Positions 24,290 to 32,956 of a stretch of DNA of 64,000 nt are shown one piece after another. Both the position numbers and the translations under genes were made by a program. The DNA lies in the NCBI RefSeq assembly GCF_910592395.1, contig NC_088313.1:11510937-11574936 (forward strand), in the 5' to 3' direction. Position 1 is the stretch's first letter. Each line of letters opens with the position of its first letter. The stretch comes from Lineus longissimus. Taxonomy: Eukaryota > Nemertea > Pilidiophora > Heteronemertea > Lineidae. The notes beneath the pieces are model-generated. The model was not told the origin of the DNA. It worked only from the letters and a program-made list of their open reading frames with translations, and did no database searches.

Positions 24290-24760
24290 ATACAAACTCA
24301 TAAGTATTATATTGTTCAAAATGTGAAATAAAAAACCCTATGAGTATTATTTTAAAAATAGTCAATCCAAAGATGGGTTGCAGGGTTACTGTAAAGATTG
24401 TAGTTGAAATTATAATAGGAATCGCATGAGAATAAAATATAAAGACCCTAACTTTTATGCTATTCACAAAATGAGGGTTTCTATGAACCGTTGTGGTACA
24501 ATGGTACCGCTTGAAAAATATCTTGGCTGCACTAACCACTTTTTTATTGATTGGTTGAATTGGCAAAGACAGTGGAAAATTATTGTAGATTAAGAATCCG
24601 ATCATATTTTACCGGTGGCCAAGTTTGGGGAGGTTCCAGAAGTATGCTGGCATTGGTCAAATATAGACCCGATTAGTCGAGAAGAAAATCGTAGGAAGCG
24701 TGCAAGGCTAGATTTAAGTAATATTTATTATTATTATTATTAAGTAGGTATGGAAATCAA
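24290..24760 (+). pseudogene. HNH endonuclease (zinc-ribbon plus HNH), two in-frame stops
   Basis: One frame runs from about 24315 to 24760 with only two stops, a TGA near 24396 and a TAA near 24591. It reads KKPYEYYFKNSQSKDGLQGY then CKDCS, an N-terminal cysteine motif seen in small virus- and transposon-encoded HNH proteins. Further on come FIDWLNWQRQW, then SDHILPVAKF (the DH of the HNH) and CWHWSNIDPISREENRRK (the H and N part). HNH nucleases cut DNA with a metal ion in a beta-beta-alpha fold. It lies next to an integrase and a small membrane protein, a set that suggests a Polinton/Maverick or adintovirus-like element. It may be an unrelated nuclease from another element. Confidence 0.65.
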
Positions 24761-24857
24761 AATAAAAATGCTGAATATTTTCTAAAACATTATGAGTTTT
24801 CAAATGAAGAAGAAAGGAATAGAACTTTCGAGTGTTATAACCTTATGATTGATAAAC

Positions 24858-24968
24858 CTAAAAATTCGATTTAAAAAACACTTAAAAATTCGACTTAAAA
24901 ATACACTTAAAAATTCGACTTAAAAAACACTTAAAAAAACACTTGAAAATTCGATTTAAAAAACTCAA
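24858..24968. repeat. Short tandem repeat
   Basis: Five imperfect copies of a roughly 20-bp AT-rich unit (AAAAATTCGACTTAAAAAAC with variants) lie just past the 3' end of the integrase gene. It is not a CRISPR array: there are no unique spacers. Confidence 0.7.
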
Positions 24969-25627
24969 AGTGATTTTATGTTCGATACCGGAAGCCACTC
25001 ATTGAATTTTTCAGAGTAACCTTTCAATTTAACTAAACCACATTTATCCCCCTTAACTGTTTTGTAACGTAAAATTATTTCGATTTTGTATTCGATTTGA
25101 TCTGGGTTTGCAACGTAACTTAATTCCTCTGTGTAAAAATAACCGTCTATAATTTCTGATTGATAATCCTCGAGTTCGTAGACGATAGGTTTTGTGAAAA
25201 TTATTTGTTTTATTTTAAAAACTTCTTCTGTAAAATTAGGAAGATAACCTTTAGAAAATATGGTTTTGTATTTCGTTATTCTAACGCTGTCACCAATCTT
25301 GTATTTTGGTTGACCATAATCTTTAAAGGCCATATATCAAGGTTTTTTGCCATTTTCTGCTGTAAGACGATTTCAAAAGTGTACCTAACACTTTATACAA
25401 TACAGAAAACCAAATGCAATTAGCTCCATCCATTTTGAAGATATAGCCAATTATGTGTTTGACAACTTGATTACCTAATCAGGCTAGCAACTGGCTTGTT
25501 AGAGCCAGGCGGCGGGTTCAGCAAAAGTTGTGATGTAGATCAGGTCATCTGTACATGTCATGCAATCATAAAAGCAGGAGGGCCTTAATTAATTATGCAC
25601 ACCTGGAAGTAATGTGTTTCATTCACT

Positions 25628-25933
25628 ATGGTGTATTGTGTGGCTCCGAATTGTGTCAAGGATAGCACAAAGAACAATCGAATGACAGATGGGACCCATT
25701 TTCATGAATTTCCAAAGCCAGTTGAACAAGAGAGGAGGAAGCTGTGGATTCGGAAGTGCAAACGTTTGGAGTGTTGGAAGCCTGGGCCCTTGGCCAAACT
25801 TTGCAGTGATCACTTTATCGATACGGATTATCACATGAAGCCGGATATCTGCATCCAACTGAATATTAAATGCCACTTGTTAAAAACAGCTGTTCCAACC
25901 ATGTCAATTGCATTTAATGCCCGAGGCTGCTGA
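25628..25933 (+). CDS. THAP-domain protein (likely transposase N-terminus)
   Basis: A 101-codon frame begins MVYCVAPNC, has FHEFPKP, LWIRKCKR, LCSDHF and ends with AVPTMS. This is the full C2CH THAP zinc finger: Cys4, Cys9, then Cys and His in CSDH, the conserved Trp and Pro, and the AVPT box. THAP domains bind specific DNA, and in Kolobok and P elements they recognise the transposon ends. The frame stops 12 residues after the AVPT box, so the catalytic part is missing here, either deleted or in a lost downstream exon. A catalytic half of a THAP/Kolobok-like transposase is preserved separately at 32957-34982. The ATG lies 301 bp from the element's left end. Confidence 0.7.
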   Translation: MVYCVAPNCVKDSTKNNRMTDGTHFHEFPKPVEQERRKLWIRKCKRLECWKPGPLAKLCSDHFIDTDYHMKPDICIQLNIKCHLLKTAVPTMSIAFNARGC

Positions 25934-26326
25934 GGTCGGTTGTTATACATAATGTGTAGGCCCTATTGGGGCCTGTGATACCGCATAGTGTCTTCTTGTG
26001 TTCCAGCCATAGCAAGGTGACAGCGACACAGGTCAGTGTGAGTGACAACCACTGTCAATGACAGATTATTGTCATCTGACATCTAGGCCTATCTAACGTT
26101 GCACGGCATTATGTCGTCACGTCAAGATGATTGTGCATAATACCGTCACTTTTCAATAGTAGTTCAGCGTCATGACATAACTGGCGATACAACACTGACG
26201 AGGCGAAACAATATTATGCAACATTAGTCTGTTCAAAATCATACATGTTATGCATCTGCAACCGTCTAACAATGTCTTCTTTGCTATATCGGCAGGTCTG
26301 CCATGCAAATTGATTAACCACAAATT

Positions 26327-26479
26327 CTAATCACTTTCGTCCGAATGATCACTCTCATTATGATCTAGTGATATTAATGGCTCGAACATGTACGGCTCAA
26401 CGTTTAAATATCCTTCTGTATCGAACAAAACATCCTCAAATTCACTGCTCTCACTCTCTGAACTGTATGCGGAAGCCAT
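26327..26479 (-). pseudogene. P2X7 C-terminal-like protein, first 50 codons
   Basis: The minus-strand ATG at 26479 opens the same protein start as in copy A (MASAYSSESESSEFED, NVEPYMFEP). It is about 95 percent identical by eye until SDHSDESD, where it stops at 26327. The cysteine-rich domain is missing, so the gene is truncated by the internal deletion that also removed the middle of the element. Confidence 0.7.
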
Positions 26480-27567
26480 CTTGCTTTGTTCTGACTGACC
26501 TGATCTACGTCATCAAAAAAATCCCTAGCGGCCACATGTGGAACTAATCTAAAGTTGTGTGTGGTGGGAAATTCAAATAGTTTAAAATTGAAAATTGAAA
26601 TAACTAAATAATGACTTTATTATTAGAATTTTTTAATGTCTGGGATCTTGTTTTTTTAACCCTCAACATATTTCATGAGTATCAAGCATGTTTTCAAACC
26701 TTGATATATGGCCTTTAAGTAAAAATGCTCCATAGAGATTGTACCAGACTGTTCCGGTATTATCTTCTTCTCTAGCTTCGATTGGTTTCATTCCAATGGA
26801 TGAGTGAAATGTGTTGTAGCCATTCACTAGGTTTTCAAGAATATCCAACCATTTGTTAGTCTCTTTTGCAGTGAAATATTTCCACATTCTAGTTTTTAAA
26901 GTGCGATTAAATCTTTCTACAACGGCTGCTTTTTTGCTTGAGAAAGTTGATAACTATTCTATGTTATTTTTTTCCAGTAATTCTTTCAGTGATTTATTGT
27001 AGAATTCTTTACCATCATCAAATTGTAATTTATCTGGTTTTGTTTCTTTAAAAATAGTGACAAATAAATCTTTGACTTCCTCTCCCTTTTTAGTTTTGAG
27101 AGCGTAAGCCTAAGCGTAACGGCTGAATAAATCAATGACCGTTAAAATGTATCTGAAATTTTTATTGTATTTTTGATACTTCTGTAAATCCACTAAATCA
27201 GCTTGCCATTGTTGATCCACGTAAGAAATCATTGTTTTTCGGAAAGTGAATTTTTCGGTGATTGGTTTGTGCAGTTGGTAGGTTGGTATACTAACTAGGA
27301 AATCTTTTAATTCCTTTTTCTTGATTTTCTTGATTTCTTAATTCCTTTTTCTCCATTTTATCTGTTTTTATTTTTCTCCAAAGTTGGCTTTCATTTGTAT
27401 AGGCCACAATACTTTGGGGATTAAAGTATAAATCTATCAGATATTGTTCGTTTGGAACATCGTTCGTTGGAGAGCCAACTTCCGTTGGAACTTCGTTCGC
27501 TGGAGAGCCAACTCCCGTTGGAACCTTTTCGGTGGTCATTTATTTACCATTTTCTTATTGTTTGTAA

Positions 27568-28032
27568 ATGGCTGGAATGTTAATTGGTGCCGTAGTAAAC
27601 GCCGTTGCCTTTCCTGGAGCGGGATATCTTTTCAAAGCCATAGACAAAAATGGTTATCAAGACGAAATGAAGAGACACAATTTAGCGATCGAAAAATTAC
27701 AAAGGGAATCTAAGCCTTGGGATGAACATCGGAAAGAAACCATTGATTTCGTTAACCTTCAATTGAAAAGAGAAAATGAAAGTGCAATTGATTTCCGAAA
27801 TGTTGATGCTTCTTTTGTTCTCTACAACGAACTTCATCCAGAGAATAAAGTACAACTTCGTAAAATGCCTGAATTAAAAGATTTCTACCAACCGAGTGAG
27901 GAAATGAAAAACTATGAATATCTTTTTATTGTTGGCCGTGTGATCGGAACCGGACTTTTCGTGAAATATCTGATGTGGGGGGGGGGGGGGGCGGTGGGGT
28001 TGATTTTTCTATTTATTTTGATATGTGTGTAA
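27568..28032 (+). CDS. Small membrane protein of a Polinton/adintovirus-like element
   Basis: The ATG at 27568 begins MAGMLIGAVVNAVAFPGAG, a hydrophobic N-terminal segment. A charged helical middle part (KRHNLAIEKLQRES, HRKETIDFVNLQLKRENE) and a SEEMKNYEYLFIVGR hydrophobic C-terminal segment follow. The frame has 154 codons, but after residue about 136 it passes through a run of 13 G (27977-27989), so the last residues are uncertain. I recognise the overall pattern from predicted proteins linked to integrase-bearing Polinton-like elements in cnidarians and other invertebrates. Its function is not known to me; a minor virion or membrane protein is a guess. It is divergently arranged with the integrase gene, with only 28 bp between the two start codons, so promoters must overlap. 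Confidence 0.55.
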   Translation: MAGMLIGAVVNAVAFPGAGYLFKAIDKNGYQDEMKRHNLAIEKLQRESKPWDEHRKETIDFVNLQLKRENESAIDFRNVDASFVLYNELHPENKVQLRKMPELKDFYQPSEEMKNYEYLFIVGRVIGTGLFVKYLMWGGGGAVGLIFLFILICV

Positions 28033-28607
28033 CGCGGAAATGTTAGAAATGTTAGAAATGTTGGATATCGAGTGACTCTGGGGATTGACGTTTTTGGGTG
28101 AGTAGTTGATTTTAGCCCTTTATTGGTGAGTTTAAAAAAAAATTAGTGTTAAGGAACTTTGTGGGGTTTTTTTTGGGTGTAGAGTAAGTGTATATTGCTG
28201 GTCGGTTCCCAAATTAACCATTTTAGAATTGGAAATGGGGTGTGGAGACCTTGGAAATCATGAAAATTTAAAATTTTGAATTTGGAGCAGCCGATTTTGC
28301 CGTTTTTTACTCGCTAGGCTTGTTTTTTTTCGGGGGGGGGGGGGGACCCCGCAATATACACTCACTAGCTTTGAACAACCAAACTTAGCGGTAGTTTAGC
28401 GGTTCACTAAGAAGCGGGCGCCAACATATTTTTAGCGGCTGCTAACTCTTAGCAGCCGCTAAACTAACCAGACTTTGAACAACTGGGCCCTGTTGACTTT
28501 TAACAATCTACCTTATAATGATGACCATGCCCTTATATGGAAGCAACAAAAATGCAATTTCTCCATAATCGCTCCAGAATTCCCAAATTAAAGCCCGCCA
28601 AGACATA
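28033..28607. other. Flank with G-run and hairpin, no gene
   Basis: This stretch includes a run of about 13 G near 28333. A perfect 15-bp stem with a 3-base loop, TTTAGCGGCTGCTAA ctc TTAGCAGCCGCTAAA, lies at 28431-28463. The direct words CTTTGAACAAC at about 28372 and 28473 suggest a small MITE, but its ends were not resolved. Confidence 0.55.
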
Positions 28608-28915
28608 CGGGAGAATCGAACTTACCTCGACGCGAGTCCATGTCATAAAATTTTCTAAGTTCTGATAATACCGTAATATAGTAGGGGTAGCAAAATAATA
28701 GATGGAACAGCTTGTATTACCTGTACGAATGGTGGTATTTTGTAGGCCTTCAATCAGCCCCTCAATCAATCGAATGATGTAAGGCCTAGAAATGTATGTA
28801 GGGCATGACACGCGCCTGATCAAGGCCCACACTGCAAAATTTGTTTTCCAAACGAAGGCGAATGATCTGCTTTTGGATTATTTTGGTTCTTTTCTCATGC
28901 TGTTCAAATACGGCG

Positions 28916-30917
28916 ATGGACGAGGCTGGGGGACCGCCAAGGCGACGGCTTCAGGCATACTCCTTACAGCAAAAAATCGATTATTTGGACGAATATTGGT
29001 TAGCTCATTTAGAAGGGCTGGAACATGGGCACACACCAACTCATTTTGCAAGATTCCGAAATATTCGGGCGCCGACATTTCGGGACTGGATAAGAAACGA
29101 AGATGACATTAGAACTGAGTTTGTAGAGGGTCAACAACGACGACGACGAATGAGAAGATACCGGCAACTTGGCAACGGTAAGCAATCGATTTCCACAGGC
29201 TAAAGGAAACCTATCGCGAAACGCTTGTAAAAATGGGGAGTTTTGAACGGCCCGGTTAAAACCTAAGGTGGAAATAAGCTTCCATTCTTAAAAGTTAGCA
29301 GTTTCGAGTTCCCCGGGTCGTGGGCTGGCATCAAGGTAACATTGCATATCGTGCATAACATTACTGACTCCAGTCAATGAACTGCATAAGATGTAATCAC
29401 CTATTTAGTTATTTTTACAACGTTCAGCCAGTCTAAATAAAGATTTTGATCTCTTTAAGCATAAACTATTTGCTTGTTCACAGAAAAGTCATATGATTGT
29501 ATACAGCTGATAATTAGGCCATTGTTTGTGCTTAAAGGTTTCTGGCCCGAGGTGGAAGATTCTCTAGCAGACTGGTATCGAAATAGAAGGACGCTGGGTT
29601 TTCCCGTAGCTGGGCAAGATCTCACAGGACAAGCAACGAGGGAATTTCGTCAGTGGATCGGGGAATTGCCAGATGGAGATATGGAACTTTTACAGAGGGA
29701 CCGCCCCCATAGACTGGACTTTCGGGCATCACAGTCATGGCTGAAGGGATTCATGCAAAGGTGAATCATATTAATGTATTACGTTTCTATTGTTCGTTGA
29801 CCCTAACGGCGTCGTCCCATTTCTATCGAAGAACGCAGGCACAGTACCATTCACTTTCGGTCCGTGTAATAGACATGCTTATTTCATTTCAGGCATCGAA
29901 TAAGTTACAGGCGCGCCACAAAGGACTCCAAAAAGATACCACCGAATGCTGCAGAACTTGTTGAAGCATTTCAGAGACAAGTTGCAGACACGTCACGAGA
30001 ACAGAACATTCAACCAGATCATCTTTTCAATATGAATCAAACGTTCGTCCGTTATGACTTTTCTCCGAACTACTCGATGGACAACAAAGGAAACCGCGAC
30101 ACCGATATCCCATCTTCCAGGGGCAACCCGAAAGAAGGATGTACAGTCACTTTACTGATTGCAGCTGATGGGAGGAAAGGAATTGCCGAGATAAATTTCC
30201 GTAGACTAGTTCCGCACGGACGTGTTATGCAAGAACTGGGGGAGCATGCACCCGAAAACGTTATGGTAAGTCATATCAACACAAAATCCTACTAGGTAAA
30301 AATCCGCTCTTTCCTTGTGCCTATTGGAGTAGTAACTGAGAAAGCTGTAATCTAGTAAAACTTTTTAGATTTCCGTCGATGAAGAACTGAACATTTTGCA
30401 TATTTCTCTTCAGTTAACATCCAGCCCAAATGGATGGGCTAGAATCGAATCGTTAGTTCAATGGGCTGAAACAGTGCTCACCGACTTCGTTGATGGAGCT
30501 GCATTTTTGCTAGTTGTGGACCGGTATCCCGCTCACCTTAATGGACTGTTTCGAGAAGCAGTAGAGAACTTGGGTGGCGGCTTGGACTTTGTTCCCGGAG
30601 GTTGTACTTCGCGTGTCCAACCACTGGATTTAACGATCATGTATGCTTTTAAATCGAGACTGAAGGCGATCTGGAAGGCGTGGAAGGTAGGAAATACCGA
30701 CGATGACGGAAACTGTCCGCCTATATCGCGTAGAGAAGTTGTAAGAATGATTGGACTAGCGTGGGAGAGAATTGTTGATGAGGCAGTGCGTGTTGCCTGG
30801 CGTGTAAGTGGTCTTGTGGTAGAACATGCTAATATCGGTATCAATGACCTAGTTATTGAAGATGAAGAGCACGTTGGTGGTTTAGAGTTCCTTTCTGACC
30901 CCGAAAATGACGAGTAG
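28916..30917 (+). CDS. Pogo-type (CENP-B HTH + DDE_1) transposase, four exons
   Basis: Exons are 28916-29177, 29538-29760, 29893-30265 and 30414-30917 (or 30369-30917, since both acceptors keep frame). All introns are GT-AG and the reading frame is open throughout, giving 453 or 468 residues. Exon 1 starts MDEAGGPPRRRLQAYSLQQK and resembles a first HTH. Exon 2 has the CENP-B HTH (LADWYRNRRTLGFPVAG and ASQSWLKGFMQR). Exon 3 holds LFNMNQTF and GNPKEGCTVTLLIAADG. Exon 4 holds LLVVDRYPAHL and FVPGGCTSRVQPLDLT. The second and third catalytic Asp are present (VVDRY, QPLD). The first, normally NMDQT, is Asn (NMNQT), so the protein is probably unable to cut DNA while still binding it. It would act in the nucleus on the element's own ends. 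Confidence 0.8.
29232..29300 (+). repeat. Dispersed repeat, copy 2 (in pogo intron 1)
   Basis: This is the second copy of the block at 7838-7905. It starts AATGGGGAGTTTTGAACGG and lies in the 360-bp first intron of the pogo-like gene. Confidence 0.55.
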
Positions 30918-31624
30918 TCTGCTCAGTGCATGTTAAATGATTTCGTTACCGTACATTGTGTTTGAATAAAAGGTTAATAGTGTATTACAGAATAAAGTAA
31001 TCCCACTACAAATTGTGGCTTACGGTTATTCACTATAATTATTTCATCTAGTCGTCCTAATACCCAAGCCTCGTAACTAAAGCTTTTACGATCGTTTACG
31101 ATTATTATACCCCTCAATCTTGCGCGCTGGACAAGTTGAAGTCCTGCCCCACAGAAATGTCTAGCCTTCACATCATTCTATTGAGGGACTAAAGGCCTAC
31201 AAAAGGCATGCCCATGAAGACCACCATTAGGTAATACAAGCTGTTCGATCTACCATGCTACCCCTACTACATTACGGTATTATTAGAACTCAGAAAAATG
31301 TTTATGACATGGACTCGCGTCGAGGTAAGTTGGATTCTCCCGTACTCTGTATCAATCTCGACTCTCAGGAGAATTTTTGTTATCATCCGATCTAAACTGA
31401 CGGAGAAGTTAGATTACAAACTATTTCACCTCCACGTCCATCATAGAAGTGATTATGACAATACTGTATCCTTTAACGGTTTGCCGGCTGCAGTTCCGGT
31501 TTGTGATTTATACCAACCCTTGTTACGTACCAATAGATGTATTGTGTTTTTTTACATGCCCGCTTCGTTCTCTTATTTCGCCTCCAAAACAAACATGAAA
31601 CATGATGACAGCGGTGAGATCGGA

Positions 31625-32725
31625 TAATGTTCACGTTTCAGAGCTTCATTTAAAGGTCCTTGATCAATACAAATCCTCAAATCACCTGACTTCATGGTAG
31701 CAACAACGTACTGACTAACCCAGGGGGTTAGTTCACTATGGCATGCCAAAGCGGAATTTATTCAGGACAAATTTTTTACATCAGGACTGAATTTTTACGC
31801 CAGAATCACGCTACAAATTGCGAAATTGTACAAGAATGTATCTCAGGACAAAGATTTTACAACACCAGGTAAAATATTCCTATCCATGTATTTTTTTCCC
31901 CTTCAGAATAATTTATTTTCACATTCAAAAATAAAATTGTCAGGGCGAAAAATACGGCAGGACTTTTTTTCCTTCAGAATTTTTTCGACGCCAGGACTCA
32001 CGTGACTCCTGGCAGAACGCACGTGACCACTTAAACTGATGACGTCATATATTATATTTTTCGCAACTCACGAACTTTCTGAAGTTTGGCGATTCTGCTA
32101 TGTGCAGTAACGGCGTCCAACTCCATGAATGCGGACGAACTGAACAATTTGTTCAACTGCAGCTCCTTTGACGATCTTTGAGAGGGTCGAGATTACCTGG
32201 ACTAAGCGAATTGGCAAAACACAGAAATGGCAAATGGAAACGCAGCGATTATGCGTGACGTCATCATTTTCGCGGTCACGCGATTTCTGCCAGGAGTCAC
32301 GTGATCGCTGGCAGGAGTCACGTGAATTCTGCGAGAATTTTTCGTTCTGCCCGCAAAACGTCCTGACGTCGAAAAAATTCTGAATGAAAAAAGGCCTGCC
32401 GTATTTTTCGTCCTGACAATTTTTTTTACACGTGAAAATAAATTATTCTGAAGGCAAAAAAATACATGGATAGGAATATTTTACCTGGTGTTGTTAAATC
32501 TTTGTCCTGAGATAAATTCTTGCACAATTTCGCAATTTGTAGCGTGATTCTGGCATAAAAATTCAGTCCTGATGAAAAAAAATTTGTCCTGAATAAATTC
32601 CACTTTGGCATGCTACAGGCGCCAAAACATCCTTATGAGTGAGGTCATCAACCTTTACCTCAAAATCTTCCTTAAAGGTGAAAGAGCAGAAGGAATTCCG
32701 AAATGCTGATTTGGCGAAGTTTCTC
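31625..32725 (-). pseudogene. Ty3/Gypsy reverse transcriptase fragment split by a foldback element
   Basis: The minus strand from about 32720 reads PSALSPLR, then with a frame change KVDDLTHKDVLAPV. After the element at 31738-32615 it resumes with TPWVSQYVVATMKSGDLRIC and the start of a DQGPLNEALKREHYP-like motif. This is the conserved opening of the Gypsy RT (PWVS..V...K..G.LR.C.D...LN.A..R.HYP). Nothing beyond this part of the RT is visible, and the catalytic YxDD is absent. It is a short relic. Confidence 0.75.
31738..32615. mobile_element. Foldback element 1, word-array inverted repeats
   Basis: Inverted repeats of about 320 bp start ATGGCATGCCAAAG and are built from spaced copies of CAGGAC/CTGGCAG-type words, with CACGTGAC and GATGACGTCA near the inner edge. 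The right end is slightly degraded and no clear target duplication was found. The outer 25 bp and the inner CACGTGAC/GATGACGT block are shared with foldback element 2 at 51835-52776, but the repeated word differs. There is no coding sequence. Confidence 0.8.
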
Positions 32726-32956
32726 TATCTTAAGCAATTTCTATATGATTTATAGCGGATGACAACAATTCAAATGGAAAAAATTCCAAGATAAACGATA
32801 TTTTAAGGGAATTACAACCTGCAAGTATTGCGCAATCACCCTAGCTTGACCGAAATCATGATCGGCAATCTTCGGCAATTTCCGTGAGTGATGACGTATT
32901 AGTGGACAAGCAGATCGAGAGAGGGCATAGCGCATGAGCCCTCAACAAAATAACAA

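Larger units (their letters stand above)
25327..26714. mobile_element. TTAA-flanked (Kolobok/THAP-type) element, copy B
   Basis: The terminal repeats are a perfect inverse pair, AGGCCATATATCAAGG and CCTTGATATATGGCCT. TTAA lies directly outside each (25323-25326 and 26715-26718). It is inserted in the integrase gene. The element encodes a THAP-domain protein on the plus strand near the left end, and the first 50 codons of the P2X7-like protein on the minus strand near the right end, so the two genes converge. The region between them (about 25934-26326) has no recognisable coding sequence. The transposase core is probably deleted. Confidence 0.9.
24965..27539 (-). pseudogene. Polinton/Maverick-type retroviral-like integrase, split by an insertion
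   Basis: On the minus strand the gene starts with ATG at 27539 (MTTEKVPTGVGSP) and reaches EQYLIDLYFNPQS, the usual opening of this integrase family. A frameshift lies near 27320 at a short repeated A-rich motif. The rve catalytic core follows: first Asp in QADLVD (about 27195-27205), second in FDDGKEF (27002-27022), Glu in VERFNR (26903-26920). TAG stops lie at about 27110 and 26954. The frame is then interrupted at 26714 by TTAA element copy B and resumes at 25321 without loss of phase. It continues through a chromodomain-like C-terminal part (YKTVKGDKCGLVKLKGY) and stops at 24965. The protein would insert element DNA into host chromosomes. This is an old, broken copy. No DNA polymerase B or capsid gene is visible nearby. 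Confidence 0.8.
28608..31342 (+). mobile_element. Pogo-like DNA transposon with long inverted repeats
   Basis: Inverted repeats of about 190 bp (28608-28800 and 31160-31342) begin CGGGAGAATC and end GATTCTCCCG. TA lies outside both ends (28606-28607 and 31343-31344). Inside is a four-exon DDE_1 transposase. The element is 2735 bp. The TA duplication and CENP-B/DDE_1 protein place it in the pogo/Tigger branch of Tc1/mariner. The inverted repeats are much longer than is usual for pogo. Confidence 0.85.

Noticed and set aside
24858-24968. Possible CRISPR-like direct repeats
   Set aside because: The units are adjacent and imperfect, without unique spacers, in an animal genome.
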